A stretch of DNA of 64,000 nucleotides from Nodosilinea sp. E11 (GCF_032813545.1 NZ_CP136520.1:3590001-3654000), one strand, 5' to 3'; counted from the stretch's first letter, positions 1-8,987 are shown. Numbers and translations: made by a program. The notes: generated by a model not told the origin, from the letters alone.

Positions 1-272
1 CCAAAGTGCTCGATGGTCTGCTGCACCAGGGAGACAGCATCCTCCTCTTTAGACACATCTCCCTGGATCAGCAGGGATTTGACACCGCAGTTTTCCACAT
101 CCTGGCAAGCTTTTTCCATAGCTCTCTGGCGAGTAGTTTCGGCCCCCTCGCTGTCGCTGCGGTAGTTAATCACCACGTTGCAGCCCTCCTTGGCCAAGCG
201 AATGGCAATAGACTGACCAATGCCAGAGGAGGCTCCGGTAATCAGTGCGGTTTTGCCGGTGAGTCCTTTCAT
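1..272 (-). CDS. SDR-family NAD(P)-dependent oxidoreductase, glucose 1-dehydrogenase-like (3' end cut off)
   Basis: The gene starts at the ATG at 272 on the minus strand and runs off the left edge, so only about 90 N-terminal residues are visible. They show the classical SDR Rossmann signature TGASSGIG near residue 13, beta-alpha-beta spacing, and an N-Y-R-S stretch after the second strand. That stretch is typical of NADP-preferring glucose 1-dehydrogenase and 3-ketoacyl-ACP-reductase-like SDRs. The catalytic Tyr-x-x-x-Lys lies outside the window, so the substrate cannot be judged. The next gene is divergent. SDR fold is certain; the glucose dehydrogenase label is only likely. Confidence 0.85.
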   Translation of the reverse strand, partial: MKGLTGKTALITGASSGIGQSIAIRLAKEGCNVVINYRSDSEGAETTRQRAMEKACQDVENCGVKSLLIQGDVSKEEDAVSLVQQTIEHF

Positions 273-522
273 GGTGTAGCTCCGTGGGTGGTAAACAAAG
301 GGAGGGTACGTCATAGAGATGCCATCTAGACAATTTCTATAAACCCGAATAACTAAAACGCAATCATCATTAAAACGCAATAATTAAAGGGCCAACGCCT
401 GACACAGCCGTCCCCTGGGGTGAGCATACTAAAGCCCAAAACGTTGATCTATCTCTCTGGGGAGCTATTTCGTTCTGAGCTTGACCGTCGTTTCTCGTCG
501 TCTATTTAGGAGTTTTGAAGTC

Positions 523-1200
523 ATGTACGTTTTAATTGGCGGCGCTGGCATGCTGGGCCTTGACTTGGCTAAAACCTTGCTTGATGAGGGGCATACCGTG
601 GCGATAGTAGATACCGACCCGCTGGCCTGCCAGTATGCCCGCGAAAAGATTGGGGTAATGGCCTTTGAGGGCAGCGCAGTCAATACGACAACCTTGCTGG
701 AAGCAGGCATTCGCAAGGCCGATGCGGTGATTGCGGCTCTGCCGGAAGATGCCTTGAACCTGGCTCTCGTTACCCTTTCCAAGCACAACGGGGTGCCGCA
801 GACAGTGGTGCGCATGAGCGATCGCGACTTTGCCGAACCCTACCAGTTAGCCGGGGCCACCCACACCATCAGCACCACCGAACTCACCATTAACCGCATC
901 GTGAGCGCCATTGAGTATCCCCAGGTTGAAGCAATGATGCACTTTGAGCAGGGTCAGGTCGAGGTGCTAAAGTTGCCCATTCCTCAGCAGTGCACAATCG
1001 TGGGTCGCACCCTAGCCGAAATTGCCCAGGACCCCCGGTTTCCGGCAGGCACGCTGATTATTGGCTATCAGGCCCACCCCCACGAAGATTTGACTATTCC
1101 CAACGGCAGCACAGTGCTCGAGAGTGGCTCAACCATTTTGGCGGTGACCAAGCCTGGCCTGGTGAGAAAAATGCTCGACTTTATGGGGCTTTGTGCCTAG
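523..1200 (+). CDS. TrkA/KtrA-type K+ transport regulatory subunit (RCK_N + RCK_C)
   Basis: A 225-residue cytoplasmic nucleotide-binding protein that would gate a KtrB/TrkH-type potassium channel. The start is the ATG at 523 because TAGGAG at 507-512 is well placed and the protein then opens directly on the Rossmann strand with GGAGMLG; an in-frame start at 481 would add 14 unconserved residues. RCK_N covers about residues 1-120, with an acidic residue after the second strand (VDTD). A TrkA_C/RCK_C domain covers about 135-215. One RCK_N/RCK_C pair matches the KtrA size class rather than the double-length Trk form. No membrane subunit is adjacent, so the channel must be encoded elsewhere. Confidence 0.88.
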   Translation: MYVLIGGAGMLGLDLAKTLLDEGHTVAIVDTDPLACQYAREKIGVMAFEGSAVNTTTLLEAGIRKADAVIAALPEDALNLALVTLSKHNGVPQTVVRMSDRDFAEPYQLAGATHTISTTELTINRIVSAIEYPQVEAMMHFEQGQVEVLKLPIPQQCTIVGRTLAEIAQDPRFPAGTLIIGYQAHPHEDLTIPNGSTVLESGSTILAVTKPGLVRKMLDFMGLCA

Positions 1201-1226
1201 CTTGCGTTGCCTATAACGCTAGAGAG

Positions 1227-1265
1227 ATGCCCGTCACTCCCGTAGAAACGGGAATCTATGGGAAG
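1227..1265 (+). repeat. Dispersed CCGTCATTCCCG-type short palindromic repeat (degenerate copy)
   Basis: The intergenic stretch reads CCCGTCACTCCCGTAGAAAC followed by GGGAATCTATGGG. The arms CCCGT/ACGGG form a small hairpin. The same pattern (CCGTCAT, then a hairpin, then GGGAATC) recurs at 29693-29724 and twice at 48485-48587, so this is a dispersed element and not a one-off terminator. Confidence 0.5.
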
Positions 1266-1379
1266 CCACTGATACTGAATTCTGTTTGGTTACCCATTAG
1301 CTATTTAAGTCAGCCTACCGCTAGCTCAGCAGTTGTTGCACGTCATCTTGATCCCTGTGAGCCCTCAAACTCTCTCCTG

Positions 1380-2213
1380 TTAACACTGTTTTTCCAGAAA
1401 GCTGATCATTTGAGTCAGAAAATCTGCGCTTGGCACCTTAGACGAGGCTACCCCAATCCGAGAGTCCTCCTTATTTTTAGGTGGAGTCCAATTTGCTACT
1501 GGCATCTCTTCCACAAGGCCTGTAAGCAGAAGACGAAAGGCAACACGACGGACAGTCTCAGTTTGCAGTTTCAAGCGTCGAGCGATCTCACTCAGAGAAA
1601 TCTTGCCGTTGGCAAAGTCCCAAACACTCCACTCCTGACGAGTTAGTCGTGTTCGAGGCTTTTCATCCGTTGTACTGAGCAAGCCCGAGCTCAAATCAGG
1701 TAATTTATCTTTTAGCGCTGACCAGTTTCGCAAACTGCGTAAACCTGGCAGTGTGACTTCAGTCGCTGGAACACTCGTACCAATCATTTCCAGATAAGGC
1801 ATTTGGACATCACTAGTGACGTGAAAGGTACCATCGGGAAGCTCAAACAACGTGCAAACTTCTTGAATAACTTGTATAGAGAATAGCCCCTGCAATTGTT
1901 CTTTCGTCAACAACTTTTGAGACTTGATATAAACACCGAGGGGCATATGATCTGGACACTGTTGAATTAGCTGTAGAAGTTGAGCCTTCGATAGAAGCTT
2001 GCGACGAGCAATCAAGTGAGCTAATCCTCGACGGTCATTGCGGTTGGCTGCGGCAACAATACGCCCTTGCTTCAGCCAAATAAAATGGTGCTGAGAAAAA
2101 TCTGCTGCATCTGGAAGATCGCGCACCGTTAGCAAGCCGTTCTTGTTGCCATCCTCCACTAGCTGTAAAACTTCTGGTAATGAAAAATTAGATAACTGCC
2201 CGCTAACTACCAT
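1380..2213 (-). CDS. DUF4388 domain protein with C-terminal helix-turn-helix-like region
   Basis: A 277-residue soluble protein. Residues 1 to about 60 match the DUF4388/PATAN-like pattern, with GQLSNFSLPEVLQLVEDG at the start followed by an NGLLTV strand and a WLKQGRIVAA strand. These domains occur in cyanobacterial and myxobacterial signalling proteins linked to motility and gene control. Residues about 191-236 (LTRQEWSVWDFANG, then SLSEIARRLKLQTETVRR) look like a winged helix or wHTH. It is the last gene of a three-gene minus-strand set with the small GTPase (23 bp upstream) and the 161-residue protein, so a role as scaffold or effector of the GTPase is plausible. No catalytic motif is visible. 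Confidence 0.75.
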   Translation of the reverse strand: MVVSGQLSNFSLPEVLQLVEDGNKNGLLTVRDLPDAADFSQHHFIWLKQGRIVAAANRNDRRGLAHLIARRKLLSKAQLLQLIQQCPDHMPLGVYIKSQKLLTKEQLQGLFSIQVIQEVCTLFELPDGTFHVTSDVQMPYLEMIGTSVPATEVTLPGLRSLRNWSALKDKLPDLSSGLLSTTDEKPRTRLTRQEWSVWDFANGKISLSEIARRLKLQTETVRRVAFRLLLTGLVEEMPVANWTPPKNKEDSRIGVASSKVPSADFLTQMISFLEKQC

Positions 2214-2236
2214 GATTTAAATTGCCCTGAAAATAT

Positions 2237-2785
2237 TTATCGTTTCAACATTAGATTTTGAGAAAATTGCTCAACCAATTTGATGGTAGCCTGGGCAACG
2301 GAAGATTTATTTGTGGGATCAACTCGGATAATGGGAGGACGCTTGATATCAACACGTCCATATCCCATAGCAATAGCTATGTCTTTAGCACCCCAGGCTC
2401 CTGGGCAATCCATATGAGTAAAGCCAACGATCATAGGTGCTTGGGTTCGCTGCTGCATAAAGTTGCTAATTACTCGGGCATTGCGAAGTTCTGCGGGACG
2501 ATTAGCCGGAACCAAAAGTATGTAGGCGTCAGCTTTGTGGATTAGCAGATCCCACATAAAGTTAAATCGAGTTTGTCCAGGTGTGCCATATATATGTAAC
2601 ACCATATCTTTGCTAAACTTTAGTCGCCCGAAGTCTAAAGCAACTGTCGTCTTTTGCTTAAGTTGGGCCGTTTCATCAGTGGCTTTGCGATCAGTATCAA
2701 CCACCTTGATCTCACTAATTGAACGTACAAAAGTAGACTTTCCTGCTCCAACTGGTCCAGTAACAACTAAACGTAAAACTTCCAT
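2237..2785 (-). CDS. Small Ras-like GTPase (COG2229/MglA-related)
   Basis: A 182-residue single-domain GTPase. The P-loop GPVGAGKST lies at about residues 10-18, a switch-like Thr-rich stretch (KQKTTVALDFG) at about 43-53, and the G3 region reads YGTPGQTRF. As in MglA-type proteins the usual Asp of DxxGQ is missing, here replaced by Tyr. The G4 motif is GFTHMD in place of NKxD. I chose the ATG at 2785, which opens on the first beta strand; an in-frame start at 2839 would add 18 unconserved residues. The neighbours on both sides read the same way. In other bacteria such GTPases set cell polarity or control pili; here that role is inference only. Confidence 0.8.
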   Translation of the reverse strand: MEVLRLVVTGPVGAGKSTFVRSISEIKVVDTDRKATDETAQLKQKTTVALDFGRLKFSKDMVLHIYGTPGQTRFNFMWDLLIHKADAYILLVPANRPAELRNARVISNFMQQRTQAPMIVGFTHMDCPGAWGAKDIAIAMGYGRVDIKRPPIIRVDPTNKSSVAQATIKLVEQFSQNLMLKR

Positions 2786-2965
2786 TGTGGTTACCCGTTC
2801 TGCTTGAAATTGGTAACAACCAAGCTTAAAATAGATCAAATTAAAAGCTGGCCATCCTGAAAAAGAAACCTTTAAGCTAAGGGGCTCTAGCCTGAGCCTT
2901 TCTGTTCATCTTCACATTGAATTGGTATTAGAGTCTTAAGAATTCAAGAAAATTCAAGTTAAGGT

Positions 2966-3451
2966 CTAACGAAAATTCAGTTCTACGATATCGTGTTGAC
3001 TACCTCTTAATACAGATTCGACTTGGGTGCCGCGAAGCCGTTTTTCCATCATGGTTTCTAAGGCACCTTGAATAGCACCTAACGTAAATGACAAGGTAGT
3101 TGATGCCCCTTGCGGTTCACCAGCAGAGCAGACTGTTTCACGGCAATAGACTCGATAGCCATCATCAAACGCTTCAATTTTGTCAACGATGCAAAGCCGA
3201 GTTCCTTCTTTCCCAAGTGCTTGGTTCATCGCGATCGCTGCTGCTGCCAGATCAGGCTTCTGCCCAGCTAAACCGAGCTCAGTGACTAGGGTTTTGCCGC
3301 GCAATCGTCCTGCTGCAACAACAGAAATATAGGCTGCCTTTTCTCCGAGAGCTTCTTCTAAACCAGATATTAAGGCTTTAAAGCAGACGATACTGCTGAA
3401 ATCACCTAATTCAGAGCGAAATTGAGTTTCCGTCAAGGTGGTGCTGGCCAT
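2966..3451 (-). CDS. Conserved cyanobacterial protein of unknown function, first gene of the GTPase module
   Basis: A 161-residue soluble protein that I cannot name. I use the ATG at 3451, not the in-frame TTG at 3466. The end of the protein (TLSFTLGAIQGALETMMEKRLRG, residues about 121-143, then RGSQHDIVELNF) resembles the last helix and strand of V4R-like ligand-binding domains. Two cysteines sit at about residues 103 and 108. The gene is 180 bp upstream of the GTPase, so it may be co-transcribed and could act as a regulator of the GTPase, much as MglB does for MglA. That role rests on position alone. Confidence 0.65.
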   Translation of the reverse strand: MASTTLTETQFRSELGDFSSIVCFKALISGLEEALGEKAAYISVVAAGRLRGKTLVTELGLAGQKPDLAAAAIAMNQALGKEGTRLCIVDKIEAFDDGYRVYCRETVCSAGEPQGASTTLSFTLGAIQGALETMMEKRLRGTQVESVLRGSQHDIVELNFR

Positions 3452-4158
3452 ATCAAAAAAATCCAAAAAACAACTTTAACCAAATAACTTTTGCGCTGCT
3501 TATCTTTGCTTGCAGATTACCCATGCTTGAATAAAAAAGTAAATTAAGGGCATCCAGAAATCTGCAACAGCCTTTTGGTCATGAGGCCAAAGAGCTAGCC
3601 GACAACCTTATTTGCAGTGAGATATAGAGCAATAAAGATCTCGAGTTTAGATAAACGGCATAAGAAACCGCATCGAGCCAGAACCGATCAAAACACCTTA
3701 AGGCGATCTTTCATTGAATTCAGTGATGCAGATATAAATCATTATTCACATACACACTAGCCAAAGTAATCAGCATTTAAGCGCAAATAGATTCAGGAGT
3801 GAAGAGATTTCTTGAAGCCAAAAATTTACAAACTTTAAAGAATGATTCGATTCTTTCATTCATTTAGATAGGCAATCTTAATTTAGGAAAGTGACATTCT
3901 TGTGACGGGTATACCTAGTCTCGCAAGTCTGTTGTTGATGATGTGATTGGTTTACTTACGTATGGAATCAGTCATCAAATAGCCTGACGGCCTATCTATA
4001 TTTCTTTGCCACAAGCAGGCTTCGACCATATGGAGACGCCGTTGAGTTCCGTTTACTTTGTTTAAGTTTTCTATCAGGGGGTACTAGTACTCTGCGGTAT
4101 AAGTTGGCCAACTATTCCCGTGACCTGAAACCCAGAGCCTGACCCCACCCGTCTCTCT
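3452..4158. other. AT-rich intergenic region of about 700 bp, no gene seen
   Basis: No ORF here has a convincing start and composition. The part near 3470-3900 is clearly richer in A+T than the flanking genes and lies upstream of the GTPase module, so it most likely holds that module's promoter. Near 3981-3997 an imperfect palindrome (ATAGCCTGACGGCCTAT) is present. I find no tRNA or repeat-family copy. Confidence 0.5.
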
Positions 4159-5796
4159 TTAATCGTCCTTAAGAGACAGCAGCTTTTCGTTGAGAACTCT
4201 GACATAGGCTTGGCTGATGTCCTCGGACAGGAGTCCTTTGCGAAGGGCATCGTTGACGGCCCCCTTCTCGGCTAGATAGAGGCGGCGGCGCAGACCATCT
4301 AGGCTGCTCTGGTCTTCAAGGCGAGTGAGGTCACTGAGGTTGCGACGGTTGTAGAGGTCTCGTAGGTCGCGATCGGCGGTGGCAATCTGGGCCTGGTAGG
4401 CAGCAAACAGCTCTTCGTAGAGGTTCTTGGGCAGACTGCCCGACTGTAGCAGGGTGGCTAGTTCTTGCTGGGCTGCTTTGGCTGCGATTATGTTCATCTG
4501 TAGGGTTTCCATGCGCTGCCTAGTGGGCGATGGGGCGGTAAGCCGCAATCGTTTGACGAGCACTGGTAGGCTCAGCCCCTGGCCCACCAGTGACACCAGG
4601 ACGGTGCTAAAGACCAGGGCCACTACCTGCGGTCGCCCTGGGAGATTGAGGGGTAAACTCAGGGCCAGAGCCATCGATAGCGACCCTTTGATGTTGCCCA
4701 AGATCAGCACATGCTGCCAGCGTAGGGGAAGGGGGCGATCGAAAAAGCGCAGCAAAAACAGCAGCGGGTAAATGGCGAAGATCCGGCCCACCTGGTACGC
4801 CACAATGGCAAACAGTGCCGCCGGGATAGTCTGTTGCAATACTCCAGGATCGACCTCCAGGCCGACGAGCAAAAAGATAAAGGTGTTGACCCCAAAGCCA
4901 GCGTATTCCCAAAAGTTGAGCAGGGTGACCTTGGTTGACGCCGAGGTGTGGCGAAAGCCCAGATCGCCAATTACCAGTCCGGCGATGACAACAGCGATCG
5001 CACTAGAAACCCCCAACCCCTGACCAATTTGAAACGTGCCTAGAGACACCGCTACCGTCAGCAAAATATTGCTGAGGGCATCGTCAAGCTGCTGAAAGAG
5101 GCCGACGCACAGATAGCCCAGCCCCAGCCCCAGCACCCCGCCCCCGACAAAGGCAATAATCACCTGCTGCAACCCCTCCCAAACCGTGAATGCCCCCTGG
5201 AGGTGAAGGGTGGTGATCATCCCCAGCAACACCAGCGCAATACCGTCGTTGAACAGGCTTTCGCCTTCTACGATGGTGGCCAGCCTCGGCGGCACTGGCA
5301 CGCTCCTAAAGGCTGCAATCACCGAGACGGTATCGGTAATCGTCAAGATCACGCCAATGGCGGCGGCGGTAATGATCGCCAGGCCCAGGCCCAGATGCAG
5401 CAGCGTGGCCGTAATTACCGCCGCCAGCACCACTCCCGGCCCAGCCAGCAGAGCAATGGGCTTAATGGTGCTCCGCAGCCGGCTGATGTCGGTATTGATG
5501 GCCGCCTCAAAGATCAAGATCGGCAAGAACAGGTTGAGAATGATCTCTGGGTTGAGCCCTACCGCCTGGGGCAACAGGGATTTGGTCAGGGTAAGCCCCG
5601 CCAGCACCAGCCCTACAACATAGGGAATGCGCAACCGACGGGTGATCAGGGCGACTACCGTAGCCACCAGCAGCAGCACAATCAGGGTATTGACCAAGCC
5701 CGTGACGTTGCTACTCGAAGCGGTGAGGGCGGCGGCAGGGTCTCCCCCCGCAGGCAGCTGGGCTAGCCACCAAAGCCTTGTCGGAGTTATACCCAT
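4159..5796 (-). CDS. CPA1-family Na+/H+ antiporter (NhaP type)
   Basis: An inner-membrane monovalent cation/proton antiporter of 545 residues. About 12 hydrophobic segments fill residues 35-430. The CPA1 signature EGESLFNDGIALVLLG and the upstream TDTVSVIAAF segment carry the acidic residues used for ion exchange. A hydrophilic C-terminal tail of about 120 residues (heptad-like, rich in Arg, Glu and Leu) follows, as in cyanobacterial NhaS1/NhaS2-like proteins. The ATG at 5796 is preferred to an in-frame TTG at 5808. The adjacent plus-strand gene is divergent. Ion preference (Na+ or K+) cannot be read from the sequence. Confidence 0.88.
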   Translation of the reverse strand: MGITPTRLWWLAQLPAGGDPAAALTASSSNVTGLVNTLIVLLLVATVVALITRRLRIPYVVGLVLAGLTLTKSLLPQAVGLNPEIILNLFLPILIFEAAINTDISRLRSTIKPIALLAGPGVVLAAVITATLLHLGLGLAIITAAAIGVILTITDTVSVIAAFRSVPVPPRLATIVEGESLFNDGIALVLLGMITTLHLQGAFTVWEGLQQVIIAFVGGGVLGLGLGYLCVGLFQQLDDALSNILLTVAVSLGTFQIGQGLGVSSAIAVVIAGLVIGDLGFRHTSASTKVTLLNFWEYAGFGVNTFIFLLVGLEVDPGVLQQTIPAALFAIVAYQVGRIFAIYPLLFLLRFFDRPLPLRWQHVLILGNIKGSLSMALALSLPLNLPGRPQVVALVFSTVLVSLVGQGLSLPVLVKRLRLTAPSPTRQRMETLQMNIIAAKAAQQELATLLQSGSLPKNLYEELFAAYQAQIATADRDLRDLYNRRNLSDLTRLEDQSSLDGLRRRLYLAEKGAVNDALRKGLLSEDISQAYVRVLNEKLLSLKDD

Positions 5797-6100
5797 GGGG
5801 CCAGTCAAACGCCAAAACTATTTTCCATCCTAGGGGGAGAACTTGGCCTGCGCACGACGCAAACAAAAATTGCATAGGGTGGCTGTGGATCGAGTCACAC
5901 CGTAAGATGGGCCTTAGGGCTAACCGGCGCAGCGAGTATTTCCTATTTCCGGGGTGGCTGGTTACACTGGATCTAAATGCGATCGCTGTCAGTGATTGAC
6001 AGAGATCATTGGCTAACTTAGGGCGGTAAGTTGGCCTTAGCTGGTGTAGTGTGGACTGGCTGTTGTTCTCAAGTCGTCTGGGGGCTGTGGAGTTTTGCAG
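5797..6100. other. Divergent intergenic region between antiporter and CPP1-like gene
   Basis: About 300 bp between two divergent starts, expected to carry both promoters. I see a HIP1-like GCGATCGC at about 5980 and the ribosome-binding stretch GTGGAG at 6087-6092 for the downstream gene. I find no further gene or repeat. Confidence 0.45.
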
Positions 6101-6709
6101 ATGAGCGACCAAAATTCGTACGAACTGTTGGGGCTGACTGAGGCCTCAACCTTTGAAGAAATTCAGGCGGCCCGCGATCGCCTGGTCGATCAGTATGTCG
6201 AAGAACCAAAGCAGCAAGCCGCCGTCGAAGCCGCCTACGACGCCATTTTGATGGAGCGCCTGCGCCTGCGCCAAGAGGGCAAAATCAAAGTGCCCGATCG
6301 CATTCGGTTTGCTGAAAATGTCCCGGAGACACCCCCGCCCAGTAAGGCCACCCCATCCCTCCCCCGCCCTGACTGGCTCAGCGGTTTGGTCGATACCCCC
6401 AGCCGCGACGACATTCTTTGGCCTGCTGTCACCTATGGTGGCCTGGCATTGCTCGGGTTTGCGGCCCCCTCGCTCTCTCTGGCAGTAGCCATTGGGGCGG
6501 CAATCTACTTCCTCAACCGCAAAGAGAACAAATTCTGGCGATCGGTGCTGCTCACCATTGGTGGTCTGGCTGCTGGTTTGGCTTTGGGCCTCACCGTGGG
6601 GCAATTGCTAATTCCCCAGGGAGCACAGTTTGCCTGGGCCAGTCCCGATGCCATAGCGGCAGCAGTCACCTGCCTATCGCTATGGACAATCAGTAGCTTC
6701 CTCCGCTAG
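6101..6709 (+). CDS. CPP1-like family protein (J-like domain plus membrane segments)
   Basis: A 202-residue membrane protein. Residues 1-60 form a divergent J-like domain (SYELLGLTEASTFEEIQAAR, then VEAAYDAILMERL) without the HPD motif. A Pro-rich linker follows, and three or four hydrophobic helices fill about residues 108-200. This layout matches the CPP1/DUF3353 family; the plant member is a chaperone-like protein that stabilises protochlorophyllide oxidoreductase. The start at 6101 is favoured by GTGGAG eight bases upstream. A role in pigment or thylakoid biogenesis is carried over from the plant homologue and is not shown here. Confidence 0.8.
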   Translation: MSDQNSYELLGLTEASTFEEIQAARDRLVDQYVEEPKQQAAVEAAYDAILMERLRLRQEGKIKVPDRIRFAENVPETPPPSKATPSLPRPDWLSGLVDTPSRDDILWPAVTYGGLALLGFAAPSLSLAVAIGAAIYFLNRKENKFWRSVLLTIGGLAAGLALGLTVGQLLIPQGAQFAWASPDAIAAAVTCLSLWTISSFLR

Positions 6710-6731
6710 TTGCCGGTTGGCCGTCAAATTT

Positions 6732-6826
6732 GTTACCCCCGATTCTCAACAGGCAAAACCGTGGGAGTGTAGGAGCATTGCAGTGCAATCCTCCCTACGA
6801 GGTATCGGTTTCGAATCGGGGGTAAC
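6732..6826. repeat. Nested 95-bp inverted repeat (cruciform-like) between convergent genes
   Basis: The outer arms GTTACCCCCGATTC (6732-6745) and GAATCGGGGGTAAC (6813-6826) are a perfect 14-bp inverted repeat. Inside them AAACCG (6756-6761) pairs with CGGTTT (6806-6811), GTAGGAG pairs imperfectly with CTCCCTAC, and the centre is ATTGCA-G-TGCAAT (6777-6789). The element fills the space between the CPP1-like gene and hppD, which converge. It may serve as a bidirectional terminator or be a small non-autonomous mobile element. Confidence 0.75.
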
Positions 6827-6852
6827 CAAGCAGGATTTGGTAGAAGACGCCC

Positions 6853-7965
6853 TTAGGCCAAACTGCCCCGCTTCATCTGCTCACGCTCGATCGCCTCAAA
6901 TAACGCCTGAAAATTGCGTTCCCCAAACCCTTGGGCTCGAGTTTCGTCGCCATTGGCCCACACTACCTGCCGCTGAATCAACTCAAAAAATACGGTAGGA
7001 ATATTCAAAAAGGGTTGGGTAAAGGTTTGCAGCAGGCGGGCCTGGGGCAGATGGGGGTCCCAGTCAACCAAAATTTGCAGTTGGGCAATGGCGGCCTCGC
7101 GCTGGCGCAGCCACGATGACGGTGTGTCGCCAGTGAGCCAGTAGCCGGGACGCTGTCGCAGAGCCTCGTAGTAGCTCGGGGGCACCGACAAAAAGCTTAC
7201 CCCCCCCGCCCGTAGATGCTCTACGGTACAAACAATGTCGTCGGTGTGCAGGGCCACATGCTGAATACCGCTGCCCTGATTGAAATTGAGAAATTCTTGC
7301 ACCTGGGAATTGGCCGTGGCCGGTTCGTTAATGGGCAGTTGGGCATTGCCCTCGGGGTGAGCCAATACCTGGCTGCGCAGCCCTGAGCGAGGCGTATCGA
7401 TTACAAACTGTTGCTGCGGACAAAATCCCAGTTGGCGCTGGTACCAGTCCACGGCCTGGGAGAGTTCGCCAGCGGGGACGTTGACCACGGCGTGGTCAAT
7501 GGCAGAAATCGTGCTGACCATCGGCGAGGCGGTTGGGAGAAGACTAGGGGCGATCGCGGGTACCCAAACCGCCGTCTGCCACGACTCAACGAGGGTATGA
7601 CGCAGCGATCCCCAGCCTTGAATCTGCGCCCAGCGCCCCCGACCCCAGGCATCGGCTTGGCTGGGCTGCGCTACAGTCCCCCCAGCGGCTACAACCCGAG
7701 CCAGTGTTTGGTCAAGGTCACGCACCCGCAGAGCAACATCCCCAATGCCCGCCGGATGCTGGCTGAGGTAAGAGGCGACCACCGGATGATTGGCCAGCAG
7801 CAGCAGCGGCACTTGGCCCACAAGGACTAACGCTTGGTCCGTAGGGGTTGGCGCCGAGGTGTCACTCGCCGTTGGGGTGACCAAAACTCCCCCCCAGGCG
7901 TTGACAAACCAGTCACGCCAGGGGGCTACCGCATCGACATAGAAACTCAGATGGTTGAACTCCAT
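6853..7965 (-). CDS. hppD: 4-hydroxyphenylpyruvate dioxygenase
   Basis: This enzyme converts 4-hydroxyphenylpyruvate to homogentisate, the head-group precursor of tocopherol in cyanobacteria and also the first step of tyrosine breakdown. The 370 residues show two vicinal-oxygen-chelate halves. The Fe(II) ligands of the family are in place: His158 (IDHAVVNV), His236 (IQHVALHT) and Glu328 (FFELIQR). The C-terminal GFGERNFQALFEAIEREQ segment, which closes the active site in this family, is present. Length is normal for bacterial HPPD. The gene stands alone and converges on the CPP1-like gene, with the nested inverted repeat between the stops. Confidence 0.95.
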   Translation of the reverse strand: MEFNHLSFYVDAVAPWRDWFVNAWGGVLVTPTASDTSAPTPTDQALVLVGQVPLLLLANHPVVASYLSQHPAGIGDVALRVRDLDQTLARVVAAGGTVAQPSQADAWGRGRWAQIQGWGSLRHTLVESWQTAVWVPAIAPSLLPTASPMVSTISAIDHAVVNVPAGELSQAVDWYQRQLGFCPQQQFVIDTPRSGLRSQVLAHPEGNAQLPINEPATANSQVQEFLNFNQGSGIQHVALHTDDIVCTVEHLRAGGVSFLSVPPSYYEALRQRPGYWLTGDTPSSWLRQREAAIAQLQILVDWDPHLPQARLLQTFTQPFLNIPTVFFELIQRQVVWANGDETRAQGFGERNFQALFEAIEREQMKRGSLA

Positions 7966-8189
7966 AGGGCTGTGTCACCGTGCTGGTCTCGCTGTTATTG
8001 GAGCACAAACCACCCCGCTAACGCCCTATCTCTAAGAAGATTTTCGTTTAGTTCCTGAAGTGACGTCGGGGTTTCGAAAGTTCGCTTCCCTTCAGAGGTT
8101 AATCTACGACGCTGGTTTTAGCTGGATAAATCCCTAGCCCAACGGCCAGTCGCCTACAGATGTTGCCCCCGTGTCACTGGCTCACCGCC

Positions 8190-8987
8190 CTAGCTCGGCG
8201 CAGTTCCGGCTACGGCCACCACTTGATCTTGATTGTTGGCCGTGTAGGTGTTGGGAGGATAGCGATCGAGGTGGCGAAAGAGCGCAATCGGCTTTTGAAC
8301 CCGACAGGAGTAAAACTCTACAATCACCTCCGCATCCTGACGCAGCACTACCTTAGGGGAAAAGTCTTCGGGGATTTTGGTGCGCCACTGCCAAGGAATT
8401 TGCGGGGGCGGAGCGGCCACAAAGCGGTGATGGGTCCACCGAGCGTAGCGGTTAAAGCGGCCAAACTCGCGGACTTCGCGAGTAAAGATAGAGGCTGCTA
8501 GAAACGAGGCCAGAGAGCCATCACCTTCAATGCCAGCCATCAGGCTGGGGAGCGCGCCCATCGGGGCGGGAGGCTGGTCAGCGGTGACTTTGCTAATGGC
8601 GTCTTCGAGATATTCTGTAGTGCTGAGCAGCCCCGGTAGGGCTACTGTATTCCCCAGACCGCCGTTGGAATCTTGCCGCAGATAGGTAACGAGGCGAATG
8701 CCTGGACGAATCCATAGCCCCGGCAGCTTGGCCAGAGCTTCGGCAGGATCAATCGTGCTGACAAACCAGCGCCCCTCAGCATTGGGGGCAGGAATGTTAT
8801 CTTCGGGCATATCGCCTACCCGAAATAGGTCTCCCAAGGCGTTGAGAGAATCTGGCAGCGGTCCATCCTCGTCAGCCTCTACAGCGATAGTGCCCGGCTG
8901 TTGTTCGTGGGGGGGCAGTACCAGGGTTTCGCGAATAAACTGGCTAACTTTTTGAACTGTAGATAGCGGATATCTTTGAAACGACAT
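8190..8987 (-). CDS. Conserved protein of unknown function, 265 residues
   Basis: I do not recognise this family. The protein is soluble, with no signal peptide or membrane segment. A Pro-rich acidic stretch at about residues 25-70 precedes a mixed alpha/beta region, and the end (residues about 195-265) is rich in Trp and Arg (YARWTHHRF, QWRTKIPEDF). Base and codon use match the neighbours and HIP1 sites lie inside, so the gene appears native and under selection. It is flanked by gaps of about 170-220 bp and seems to be transcribed alone. Phylogenetic profiling would be the way to place it. Confidence 0.7.
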   Translation of the reverse strand: MSFQRYPLSTVQKVSQFIRETLVLPPHEQQPGTIAVEADEDGPLPDSLNALGDLFRVGDMPEDNIPAPNAEGRWFVSTIDPAEALAKLPGLWIRPGIRLVTYLRQDSNGGLGNTVALPGLLSTTEYLEDAISKVTADQPPAPMGALPSLMAGIEGDGSLASFLAASIFTREVREFGRFNRYARWTHHRFVAAPPPQIPWQWRTKIPEDFSPKVVLRQDAEVIVEFYSCRVQKPIALFRHLDRYPPNTYTANNQDQVVAVAGTAPS

